Shown here: positions 26,738 to 33,949 of the stretch, one piece after another
How positions within the stretch are numbered: the first letter of the stretch is position 1
Layout of the letters: each line of letters starts with the position of its first letter
NCBI GenBank assembly: GCA_002507565.1
Contig: MOXJ01000006.1
Location: 1 to 64,000, forward strand
DNA: 64,000 nt
Reading direction: 5' to 3'
From: Candidatus Reconcilbacillus cellulovorans
GTDB taxonomy: Bacteria > Bacillota > Bacilli > Paenibacillales > Reconciliibacillaceae
Notes under the pieces: generated by a model
What the model was told of the DNA's origin: nothing
Databases searched by the model: none
Seen by the model: only the letters and a program-made list of their open reading frames with translations
Made by a program: the position numbers and the translations under genes

Positions 26738-27223
26738 TCAGGCGTCGAGCGCCCGCCGGATTTGCCGGATGTGGATGTCGAGATGTTCCACGACGAAATG
26801 GTCGAGCAAGAACGACATCGGCTTGACGCCGAACTTCGGATTGACGTGCGGAGCCTCCAGTTCGAGATCCGCGTCGGAAAGCGTAAGCAACGCTTCGCTC
26901 GTCGCCCGAGCCTCCGTGCGGATGCCGTCGATCACCTCCCCGGGGCGGCGGTTGTCGGCTTCGGCGACCGCGCGCAGACGCCCTTCGTGCTGCAGCGTCC
27001 GTCCCCACGTTCCGCCTCCCGCACGCACGACGCGAAGCAGTTCCTCGCGCCAGTACCGAAGCGCTTCCTCGACGTGGCACAGGACTTCCATCGCCGACCA
27101 CGAATCGGGGGCAGGCTTCTTTCGCAGCCGATCTTCCGGAATGCCGCACACGAGGGCGATCATCTGTTCCGCCTTGTCCGCCACTTGCTCCGCATACGAC
27201 CGAACCCGGTCTTTTCCGCTCAC
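26738..27223 (-). CDS. DinB-fold protein, candidate thiol-dependent maleylpyruvate isomerase
   Basis: This 161-residue four-helix DinB/YfiT-type protein has the metal-binding set His50 (EVLCH), His147 and His151 (EHLDIHI), with Glu146 next to them. The DinB superfamily includes the mycothiol-dependent maleylpyruvate isomerase of actinobacteria and bacillithiol S-transferases of Bacillales. The gene sits between the gentisate dioxygenase and the fumarylpyruvate-hydrolase-like gene, exactly where an isomerase is required, and no glutathione-type isomerase is present. A Bacillales host would use bacillithiol; this is inference. The start is a GTG behind a near-perfect GGAGGTGATC site that contains the FAH stop codon, so the genes are tightly linked. 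Confidence 0.85.
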   Translation of the reverse strand: MSGKDRVRSYAEQVADKAEQMIALVCGIPEDRLRKKPAPDSWSAMEVLCHVEEALRYWREELLRVVRAGGGTWGRTLQHEGRLRAVAEADNRRPGEVIDGIRTEARATSEALLTLSDADLELEAPHVNPKFGVKPMSFLLDHFVVEHLDIHIRQIRRALDA

Positions 27224-27229
27224 GTCCGA

Positions 27230-28180
27230 TCACCTCCCCCCTCCGGTCGCGGAAGTCACGCGATTTTCCAGCGTGCCGATGCGCTCGATGTCGATACGAA
27301 CCACGTCGCCTGGCTTTAAAAACACCGGCGGGTTCATCGCCGCTCCGACGCCGCCCGGCGTGCCCGTACAGACGAGGTCGCCGGGCTCGAGCGTCATGAG
27401 GCCGGACAGAAATTCGACGAGAAACGGCACGTCGAAAACCAGGTTGGCCGTGTTCGATTTCTGCCGCAGCTCGCCGTTGACCCGAAGCTCGATGTCGAGC
27501 CCGGACGGATCGGGAATCTCGTCCGCCGTCACCAGCCACGGTCCCGTCGGCAGCGTGCCGTCGACCGTCTTGCCCTGCAGCCATTGGATCGTCCGGCGCT
27601 GCAGATCGCGGCAGGAAACATCGTTGGCGATCGTATAACCGGCTACATATGCCAAAGCGTCCTCGCGCCGGACGCCCGTCGCCTTTTTCCCGATCACGAA
27701 GGCGAATTCCGCTTCATAGTCGAGTTCGGCGGTCGCGGCGGGGTACGGAATGTCGTCCTGCGGCCCGCGCACAGTATTTGAAAATTTAGCAAAAATTACG
27801 GGATATTTTGGTATTTCTCTTTTCATTTCTAAAATGTGTTCCCGGTAATTGTGACCGACGCAAATGATTTTTCCCGGCTTTGGAATCGGCGCCTCCAGCC
27901 GCACTTCGTCGAGCCGATAGACGAGCCGGCGCCCGTCGCCCGTTTCGGGACGGGCCAAGGCGAACTCCGCCGCCCGTTCGGCCGCTTCGAGGCTTTCCGC
28001 GCCGCCTTCCAGGAGGCCGATCATGTCGGCCGGCACGTAAGCTTCGGCCAGCTGCCGGTAACGAACTTTCCCCTGCTCGCGGAACATCGCCGCGCACGCC
28101 TCGTGCAGATCGACGACGCGGTCGCCGAAAACGCTTCCGACGCGGTTGAAACCCGCCTGCTGAAACGTCACCAGTTTCAT
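27230..28180 (-). CDS. Fumarylacetoacetate-hydrolase family protein, likely fumarylpyruvate hydrolase
   Basis: This 316-residue protein has a poorly conserved N-terminal part (1-95) and an FAH catalytic domain with KIICVGHNYREH, the metal pair Glu156/Glu158 in LDYEAEFA, NDVSCRDLQ and GTPGGVG. Members hydrolyse C-C bonds of fumarylpyruvate or fumarylacetoacetate or act on related 2-oxo acids. Next to a gentisate-type dioxygenase, fumarylpyruvate is the most likely substrate, giving fumarate and pyruvate. The start ATG overlaps the ligase stop (ATGA). An AT-richer stretch around 27.78-27.85 kb inside the gene has lower GC than its surroundings but the reading frame stays intact. Confidence 0.9.
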   Translation of the reverse strand: MKLVTFQQAGFNRVGSVFGDRVVDLHEACAAMFREQGKVRYRQLAEAYVPADMIGLLEGGAESLEAAERAAEFALARPETGDGRRLVYRLDEVRLEAPIPKPGKIICVGHNYREHILEMKREIPKYPVIFAKFSNTVRGPQDDIPYPAATAELDYEAEFAFVIGKKATGVRREDALAYVAGYTIANDVSCRDLQRRTIQWLQGKTVDGTLPTGPWLVTADEIPDPSGLDIELRVNGELRQKSNTANLVFDVPFLVEFLSGLMTLEPGDLVCTGTPGGVGAAMNPPVFLKPGDVVRIDIERIGTLENRVTSATGGGR

Positions 28181-29706
28181 TCCGAACGCCCACCTGCCAT
28201 GATCAGCTCGCGGAGCTGCGTTTTTTGGATTTTCCCGCTCGCCGTCGCCGGAAATTCGTCGACGAACACCACTTTCGACGGCAGCTTGTAATCGGCGACT
28301 TGCCCTTTCAGATAGTCGACCAGTTCATCTTCCGTCGCCGACTCGCCCGGGCGCAGCCGCACGGCGGCGCACACGATTTCGCCCATTACCGGATCGGGTA
28401 GACCGACGACGGCGCATTCCAGGACTTTCGGATGCTGCATGAGCAGCCCTTCGAGTTCCTGCGGATAAATGTTGTAGCCGCCGCGGATGATCAGTTCTTT
28501 TTTCCGCCCCATGTAATACACGTAGCCGTCTTCATCCATTCGGCCGAGATCGCCGGTGTAATACCAGCCCGCTTCGTCCAGCACTTCGCGCGTCTGCTCC
28601 GGCATGCCGTCGTATCCTTTCATGACGCCGAAGCCGCGGCAGGCGATTTCCCCGACCTCGCCCAGCGCAACCGGCCGGCGCGCGTCGTCCACGATCCGCA
28701 CTTCCACGCCTTCGACCGCTTTGCCGACCGAGTTGTAAAGCCGGTCTTCGCGCTCGTCGTATTCCGTGATCGTCACCGTGCCGGTCTCGGTCGTGCCGTA
28801 CGAAATCAGGAGGCGCATGCCCATTTTTTCCGTCACGCCGCGGATCGTCTCCGGCGGGCAGGGGGAGGCGCCGGTCATGCCGACGCGCAAGGAAGACAAA
28901 TCGAACGAATCGAACTCCGGACACTTCAACTCCAGGTTAAGCATCGTCGGCACGGCGTGCTGGACGGTGACGCGCTCCTGTTCGATCAGCCGCAAAGCGT
29001 CGATCGCCTTGAATCGGTCGAGCAGCACCATTTTCGCCCGACAGGCGACGGCGGCCATCAAATTGCACGCCATCCCGAAAACGTGAAAAATCGGAGCGAC
29101 GATCAAAAACACGTCGTCTTCCCCGCATCGCGTCGCCGCCGCGATCGTCCGTCCGGACCGGACGACGCACCGATGCGTCACGAGCGCACCTTTCGGCACG
29201 CCCGTCGTGCCAGACGTATACAGCATGCAGAAGACGTCGTCCTCCGACGCCGGCACGGGCTCCGGCTCCGGCACGCGACGGGAATCCGCGAGCAAGCCGT
29301 CGTATGACGCCAGCCCGTTCTGCCGAAAGCGGACGGTCACCGTCTCCAAGCCGGGCGGCGCCGATTCGAGCGCGACGGCGGCGTTTTCTTCGCAGACGAA
29401 CAGGACGCGGACGCCGGAATGCCGCAAAATGTGCCGCACCTCGTTCGTCCTGTACCGCGGATTAAACGGCACAAGCACGGCGCCGATGCGAGAAACGGCG
29501 AAATACAGAGCGACCGCCTCGCTCCAGTTCGGCAGCGCGACGCCGACGCGATCGCCCTGTCGGACGCCGAGCGTGCGCAGCGCCGCCGCGGCATGCCCGA
29601 CTTCTTCGCCCAACTCGCGATAGGACAGCCGTCTCGTCCGGTCATACAGTGCCTCTTTGTCCGGGACGGCGCGCACGGCGAGTTCCAGCAGCTCGTGGGC
29701 GTTCAA
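28177..29706 (-). CDS. Acyl/aryl-CoA ligase (AMP-forming)
   Basis: This protein of about 509 residues belongs to the ANL superfamily. It shows the P-loop YTSGTTGVPKG, the A5 motif SYGTTETG, YYTGDLGRMDEDG, GRKKELIIRGGYNIYPQELE and the C-terminal Lys motif ATASGKIQK. It activates a carboxylic acid through its adenylate and loads it on CoA in the cytoplasm. Context favours an aromatic or aryl-alkenoic acid such as a hydroxycinnamate or hydroxybenzoate, but fatty acids cannot be excluded. I use a TTG seven bases after GGAGGG; the ATG 15 bases upstream has no ribosome site because the GGAGGG lies behind it. The gene is coupled to the FAH gene. Confidence 0.9.
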   Translation of the reverse strand: MNAHELLELAVRAVPDKEALYDRTRRLSYRELGEEVGHAAAALRTLGVRQGDRVGVALPNWSEAVALYFAVSRIGAVLVPFNPRYRTNEVRHILRHSGVRVLFVCEENAAVALESAPPGLETVTVRFRQNGLASYDGLLADSRRVPEPEPVPASEDDVFCMLYTSGTTGVPKGALVTHRCVVRSGRTIAAATRCGEDDVFLIVAPIFHVFGMACNLMAAVACRAKMVLLDRFKAIDALRLIEQERVTVQHAVPTMLNLELKCPEFDSFDLSSLRVGMTGASPCPPETIRGVTEKMGMRLLISYGTTETGTVTITEYDEREDRLYNSVGKAVEGVEVRIVDDARRPVALGEVGEIACRGFGVMKGYDGMPEQTREVLDEAGWYYTGDLGRMDEDGYVYYMGRKKELIIRGGYNIYPQELEGLLMQHPKVLECAVVGLPDPVMGEIVCAAVRLRPGESATEDELVDYLKGQVADYKLPSKVVFVDEFPATASGKIQKTQLRELIMAGGRSE

Positions 29707-29724
29707 GGCGCCTCCCTCCATCCG

Positions 29725-30945
29725 TCAATATTTGGTCGACACGTTAGCCGGACCCTGTCTCGGGCCGTACGGCCCTTCGTCGAGCCACCGACCGAGTTTC
29801 GGGACAAGAAACGACAGCGACGCCGCCAGTTCGCGTTTCAGTTTCGTATAGGGATTGTCGTTGCGCATATGTTCGAGAGCGATGCCGGCCGCGTCCCGGT
29901 TGTAGCAGGCGGCCGCCCGCCGCTCTTCGGCCGCGGCTTCGATCGCGCGCGCCCGCTCCGCAGCGTCCCGGGCTTCCAGCGCCGCGCGGATGCCCCTGGC
30001 GGCCAAAAGCGCGTCGGGAACACCGGAATTCAGGCCGCGCGCGCCGAACGGTGCGAACAGGTGAGCCGCTTCGCCCGCCAGCAGCACGCGGCGGTGTCGG
30101 TCCGTAAACGAGGATGCAACCACTTGGTAAAACTGATAAACAGACACCCATGTGATGCGCTCCGCGTACTTCCGGTGAAGCACGTTCGGAAGCCATCCCT
30201 TCACGCCTTCGACCGTGCCGAACTGTTCGGGATCGTCGCCGTCAAGAAGCTGTAGGTCGATCCGCCATCCTCCGGCGAACGGCACATACAAGACGTTGCG
30301 GCCGCCCATCGCGGGGTGTTCGTAATGGAACACCCGTTCGATCGGCATCGGGTCCGCCTCGTCTTCGGCGACATCGACGACGATGAAAAAGTCGCGCGAC
30401 CGCGGCCCCTCCAGCTCGATCCCGACCGAGCGACGGACGGTCGACCGTGCGCCGTCGGCACCGATCACATAATCAGCCGTCCACACGTCGCCCGACGAAG
30501 TCGCCAGTTCGACGCCGGCTTCATCCGATCGGACGTCGACGACCGGTGCGTTCCAGACGAACTGAACGCCGGCGTTTCGGCACGCCTCGTACATCAGCCG
30601 CTCGATCTCGACCTGCGACAGGCTCGCAAACGCCGGCAGCTCGTCCGGATTCGGCGCGGGATAGCGGCGGACGTAAACTTCTTTCCCACGGTAAAACGTT
30701 CGCTTCACCTGCCACGTCACGCCGCGCCGCGCCATCGCGAACCCGAGGCCGGGTGAAATTTGTTCGAGCAGCGAAAGCGTCGCGTTGTGGATGTAGATCG
30801 CCCGGCTGCCGGGCCGCTGTCTTCCTTCCGGCTCCGCTTCCAGGACGACGGCGGGCAGACCGACACTGCGGAGCGCCAGCGCCGCGGTCATGCCGACGGG
30901 ACCGGCCCCGACGACCAGTACCGGCTGGTGCGGTTGACGGCTCAT
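29725..30945 (-). CDS. FAD-dependent aromatic hydroxylase (PheA/TfdB/MhpA-type)
   Basis: This 406-residue group A flavoprotein monooxygenase has the FAD motif GAGPVG (13-18), an IGADGARSTVR block and a GEAAHLFAPFGARGLNSGVPDA block, where the usual GD is GE. Relatives hydroxylate phenols, hydroxyphenylpropionates, 3-hydroxybenzoate or salicylate with NAD(P)H and O2. It lacks the extra thioredoxin-like C-terminal domain of phenol hydroxylases. In this operon it probably makes gentisate, or its CoA ester, from a hydroxybenzoate. The start ATG follows GGGGGAACG; upstream in-frame codons lack a site. It lies between the enoyl-CoA hydratase and CoA-ligase genes. Confidence 0.9.
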   Translation of the reverse strand: MSRQPHQPVLVVGAGPVGMTAALALRSVGLPAVVLEAEPEGRQRPGSRAIYIHNATLSLLEQISPGLGFAMARRGVTWQVKRTFYRGKEVYVRRYPAPNPDELPAFASLSQVEIERLMYEACRNAGVQFVWNAPVVDVRSDEAGVELATSSGDVWTADYVIGADGARSTVRRSVGIELEGPRSRDFFIVVDVAEDEADPMPIERVFHYEHPAMGGRNVLYVPFAGGWRIDLQLLDGDDPEQFGTVEGVKGWLPNVLHRKYAERITWVSVYQFYQVVASSFTDRHRRVLLAGEAAHLFAPFGARGLNSGVPDALLAARGIRAALEARDAAERARAIEAAAEERRAAACYNRDAAGIALEHMRNDNPYTKLKRELAASLSFLVPKLGRWLDEGPYGPRQGPANVSTKY

Positions 30946-30983
30946 TGTACGTTCCCCCATTTCTTGCGTTTTGGACGCGCCCG

Positions 30984-31757
30984 TCAACGATCGGCGAAGA
31001 CGGGCTTGCGTTTTTCGACGAACGCCGCCATGCCTTCTTTCCGGTCTTCAGTTGCGAAAACGTTTCCGAAACAGGCCGATTCAAACGTCAGCGCACTGCA
31101 TAAGTCGAGGTTCGCGCCAGCGTTGACCGACCGCTTGATCATGCGGAGTGCGACGGCCGGCTTGGCGGCAAGTTTTTCTGCCCATTCGACACACGTTTCC
31201 AAAAGCTTTTCGGGCGGAACGACGCGGTTGACCAGCCCGATCCGGTACGCCTCGTCGGCGGACACGGCGTCTCCGAAATAGAGCATTTCTTTCGCTTTCG
31301 CCTGACCGATCAGTCTTTGCAGTCGCTGGGTTCCGCCGCCGCCCGGCATGATGGCCAGCGTCACTTCCGGCAGGCCGATCTTGGCGTGCTCGGAACAGAT
31401 GCGAAAATCGCAACACAGCGCCAGTTCGCAACCGCCGCCGAGCGCAAGGCCGTTAATTCCGGCGACGACAGGCTTGGATAAGTTCTCCAGCATGTCGAAC
31501 GTCCGCCTGGACAGCCGGTTCATCTGTTCCATGCCGCGCGCGTCGAGATCGGCCATTTCGCGGATGTCCGCACCGGCCGCGAACGCGCGGTCGCCTTTTG
31601 CCGTTAGGATGACGGCTTTGACCTCGTCGTTCGACTCGATCTGTTCGAGCAGTTCGTACAGTTCCTCGAACAATCTTCGGTTGAGCGCGTTGACGGGCGG
31701 ACGGTTCAGATATATCGTCGCCACGCGGTTCTCAAGACTCCATTCCAAGGTTTCCAT
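30984..31757 (-). CDS. Enoyl-CoA hydratase/isomerase family protein
   Basis: This 257-residue crotonase-fold protein carries both catalytic glutamates of a true hydratase: Glu111 in GGGCELAL and Glu131 in IGLPEVTL, plus the AAGADIREM oxyanion region. It adds water to 2-enoyl-CoA in beta-oxidation; hydroxycinnamoyl-CoA hydratase-lyases are related and possible in this setting. It directly follows the 3-hydroxyacyl-CoA dehydrogenase gene and precedes the aromatic hydroxylase. The start ATG follows GGAGAGAG. No acyl-CoA dehydrogenase is encoded in the island, which suggests that the substrate already carries the double bond. Confidence 0.92.
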   Translation of the reverse strand: METLEWSLENRVATIYLNRPPVNALNRRLFEELYELLEQIESNDEVKAVILTAKGDRAFAAGADIREMADLDARGMEQMNRLSRRTFDMLENLSKPVVAGINGLALGGGCELALCCDFRICSEHAKIGLPEVTLAIMPGGGGTQRLQRLIGQAKAKEMLYFGDAVSADEAYRIGLVNRVVPPEKLLETCVEWAEKLAAKPAVALRMIKRSVNAGANLDLCSALTFESACFGNVFATEDRKEGMAAFVEKRKPVFADR

Positions 31758-31775
31758 ATCTGCATCTCTCTCCTG

Positions 31776-32648
31776 TTACTTGTCTTGTGTCCCGTAATCA
31801 TACCATCCGGCGCCGGTTTTCCTGCCGAGCCGTCCTGCGCGGACGAGCCGCCTGAGCGACAGCGGAGCCGCAAACCGGTCGTCGCGGAATTCCTGGTAGA
31901 AATAGTCCATCACGTACAGGCCGATGTCCACACCCGCGAAATCCTGCAGCTCGAACGGGCCCATCGGATAATTCAGACCGAGCCGGACCGCCTTGTCGAC
32001 GTCTTCCGGCGTCGCCACCCCTTCTTCGACAAGCCGGATCGCTTCGATGAACTGCGGAATCATGACGCGGTTGACAATAAATCCCGGCGAATCTTTCTTC
32101 ACCTCGATCGGTTCCTTGCCGAGCTCGCGCGCAAGCGCCATGAGCGCCTCGACCGTCGAGTCGCTCGTCTTAAGGCCTCGTACGACCTCGACCAGCTTCA
32201 TCACGGGAGCCGGATTGAAAAAATGCATACCGGCGAACCGGTCCTGCCGGGTCGTCGCTTCCGCCAGTTCCGTAATCGACAGCGACGACGTATTCGTTGC
32301 GAACAGCGTTTCCGGCCGCGCAATCCGGTCTAGCCGGGCGAACACGTCTTTTTTGACGTCCATTTTTTCTACAACTGCCTCGATGATGACGTCGGCCTGC
32401 TGGAACCGATCCAGTTCCGTCGTCGTCTGAACGCGGGCCAGCGCCATTTCCTTTTCGGTTTCGGCCATTCGGCCTTTTTGCACGTTTCGTTCCAGAAACG
32501 ATTCCATTCGCTTAAACGCTTTCTCCAGCTGCGATTTGTCCACGTCGAACAGCAACACCTGAAACCCGCGTTCCGCCGCAAGCTGAGCGATGCCGCTGCC
32601 CATTGTGCCGGCGCCGACGACGCCGATCGTTCGTTTGCCCATCTCCAT
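31776..32648 (-). CDS. 3-hydroxyacyl-CoA (3-hydroxybutyryl-CoA) dehydrogenase
   Basis: This 290-residue enzyme has the Rossmann motif VGAGTMGSG (11-19), NTSSLS, the catalytic His in MHFFNPAPVMKLVE and the Asn-containing NRVMIPQ in the C-terminal helical domain. It oxidises L-3-hydroxyacyl-CoA with NAD+. The length is that of the short monofunctional FadB2/Hbd type. It is the first gene of the catabolic operon, behind a -10 TATAAT and a palindromic candidate operator. The start ATG lies six bases after AAGGAGAG; the second ATG six bases on is also possible. Confidence 0.93.
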   Translation of the reverse strand: MEMGKRTIGVVGAGTMGSGIAQLAAERGFQVLLFDVDKSQLEKAFKRMESFLERNVQKGRMAETEKEMALARVQTTTELDRFQQADVIIEAVVEKMDVKKDVFARLDRIARPETLFATNTSSLSITELAEATTRQDRFAGMHFFNPAPVMKLVEVVRGLKTSDSTVEALMALARELGKEPIEVKKDSPGFIVNRVMIPQFIEAIRLVEEGVATPEDVDKAVRLGLNYPMGPFELQDFAGVDIGLYVMDYFYQEFRDDRFAAPLSLRRLVRAGRLGRKTGAGWYDYGTQDK

Positions 32649-32680
32649 CCGACTCTCCTTCATCCCTGCGTTTCGCCTCC

Positions 32681-32716
32681 ATTATAAGCCCGCGCGTCGC
32701 CGCGCCTGAACGTTCA
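32681..32716 (-). promoter_or_regulatory. Promoter and palindromic operator candidate for the catabolic operon
   Basis: The minus strand has a perfect -10 TATAAT (32681-32686) about 33 bases before the hydroxyacyl-CoA dehydrogenase start. No good -35 is seen. Instead a perfect ten-base palindrome TGAACGTTCA (32707-32716) lies where the -35 would be. This arrangement fits a regulator-dependent promoter; the PucR-type protein encoded in the operon is one candidate ligand-responsive factor. Confidence 0.5.
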
Positions 32717-32725
32717 CGGTGCACG

Positions 32726-32773
32726 AAAAAAGATCCGGATTTTCGTCTTCCATATCGGAAAACGGGCCGGATC
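32726..32773 (-). terminator. Intrinsic terminator (minus strand) in the divergent intergenic region
   Basis: GATCCGG and CCGGATC form the base of a hairpin, extended by GTTTTC/GAAAAT-type pairs, and are followed on the minus strand by six T. It stands upstream of the catabolic operon promoter, so it would stop antisense or read-through transcripts arriving from the folC side and insulate the promoter. Confidence 0.5.
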
Positions 32774-32798
32774 AAACCGCAATGTCGATTCAATCGTT

Positions 32799-32804
32799 TA
32801 TAAT
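32799..32804 (+). promoter_or_regulatory. -10 element for the SLH/COG4315 protein gene
   Basis: A perfect TATAAT lies about 42 bases before the chosen ATG; no convincing -35 was found 16-18 bases upstream. The in-frame ATG at 32807 begins only two bases after this hexamer and so cannot be the translation start if the promoter is real. Confidence 0.4.
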
Positions 32805-32845
32805 AAATGGAGATCGTCACCGTTTCTCAGAAAGGAGCACGGGGC

Positions 32846-33850
32846 ATGAAAACGAAATTCGGAATGTCGGTCGTCGTCTTCCTGATCGCCGCTTTTGCCT
32901 TTTTGTCCGCAGCGGTGTTTTCGGCGGTCGTTCCCGCAGCCGACGGCGGCGTTCGGATCGTATCCGACCGCCAGCTCGTCGCGGAAGCCGGCGTGTTGCA
33001 GGGCGACGAAAACGGGCTGACCGCCGCCTACTGGGAGAAAGAAACGACGCGTCTTCAGGCGGCCATCCTGTTTTTGCGGCTGAAAGGACTTGAACAGGAA
33101 GCGCTTTCATTCCGCAGCACCGACAATTTCGCCGACGCCGGTCTCGTCTGGCCGGGCGGTCGGGCGATTCTGGCCTATCTGAAAGCGCATCCCGAACTCG
33201 GCTGGGCCGGAGTCGGCGGCAACCGGTTCGACCCGCTCGCGGTCATCACCGGACAACAGCTGTACAAAGTGTTGTTGGAAACGCTCGGCTACAAGCAGGA
33301 CGTCGACTTCCGCTATGAAGACGTGCCGGCGTTCGCGCGGTCGCTCGGCATCGGCGCGAGGGTCGGCCTGACAAAAGTGCGGAATAAGCATTTGGCTGGA
33401 GCGCTCGTGGAGTTGTTGAGCGCCAAGCCAAAAGGGGGAATGAAAACGGTCGGCGAACTGTTGGCCGCTTTCGATCCGTCGATCGCGGCCAAGCTGGGAG
33501 CGATTCCATCGTCCGGCATCCGGGTGGTCGACCACGGCCATGGCGCGATGTTGACGGACGAAGCGGGTATGACGCTCTACTACTTCGCGCGGGACGCAGC
33601 GGATTTGGATGCCTGTAAAGCGACATGCCTGCAGAAATGGCCGATCTTTTACCGCGAAAACCTGTACTTGCCGGCCGAACTCGATCCCGCTGACGTCGGC
33701 GTGCTCGTCCGTCCGGACGGCGCAAAACAAATCACCTACCGCGGCTGGCCGCTCTACTACTTCGCCGACGACAAGGCGCCCGGCGACATGAAAGGCGCGG
33801 GCGTAAACAACGTCTGGTTCGCCGCGCAGCCGGAATTGCCCGTCAGGTGA
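32846..33850 (+). CDS. Secreted protein with SLH-like region and COG4315 repeats
   Basis: This 334-residue protein has a signal peptide (hydrophobic 7-30, likely cleavage near AADGG). Residues about 55-170 look like S-layer-homology segments: TTRLQAAILFLRL, NFADAG, FDPLAVITGQQLYKVLLETLGY and YEDVPAFARSLGI. The C-terminal 230-328 matches the COG4315/Lipoprotein_15 'secreted repeat', with two Yx[FWY]xxD motifs (YYFARD 245-250, YYFADD 304-309), the Cys pair 257/261 and TYRGWPLYYF. Such repeats occur in exported proteins of unknown function. SLH domains bind cell-wall polymers, so it is probably anchored on the cell surface. The start ATG follows AAAGGAGC. It is monocistronic and divergent from the catabolic operon. 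Confidence 0.87.
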   Translation: MKTKFGMSVVVFLIAAFAFLSAAVFSAVVPAADGGVRIVSDRQLVAEAGVLQGDENGLTAAYWEKETTRLQAAILFLRLKGLEQEALSFRSTDNFADAGLVWPGGRAILAYLKAHPELGWAGVGGNRFDPLAVITGQQLYKVLLETLGYKQDVDFRYEDVPAFARSLGIGARVGLTKVRNKHLAGALVELLSAKPKGGMKTVGELLAAFDPSIAAKLGAIPSSGIRVVDHGHGAMLTDEAGMTLYYFARDAADLDACKATCLQKWPIFYRENLYLPAELDPADVGVLVRPDGAKQITYRGWPLYYFADDKAPGDMKGAGVNNVWFAAQPELPVR

Positions 33851-33879
33851 ACCTGCAAAGTCCGAGGAAACGACGACGA

Positions 33880-33945
33880 GCGCGGCCGCCCGGTCGAAAC
33901 GGGCGGCCGCGCCCCCTTTCCCCGCCCGCGCGGGCTGTTTTCCTA
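33880..33945. terminator. Strong hairpin between convergent genes, probable bidirectional terminator
   Basis: A perfect 13-base-pair stem GCGCGGCCGCCCG/CGGGCGGCCGCGC with a seven-base loop (33880-33912) is followed on the plus strand by CCCCTTTCCCC. A second small GC hairpin (33924-33935) is followed by TGTTTTCC. It lies between the plus-strand surface protein and the minus-strand oxidoreductase and probably ends both transcripts. Confidence 0.6.
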
Positions 33946-33949
33946 TATT

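Noticed and set aside
27780-27850. AT-rich patch as a sign of an insertion
   Set aside because: The FAH-family frame continues unbroken and the conserved NYREH and metal-site blocks flank it correctly; it is only local codon choice.
32807-33850. Start of the surface protein at the ATG at 32807
   Set aside because: It begins just after a perfect -10 TATAAT and has no ribosome site; the ATG at 32846 has AAAGGAGC and begins a normal signal peptide.
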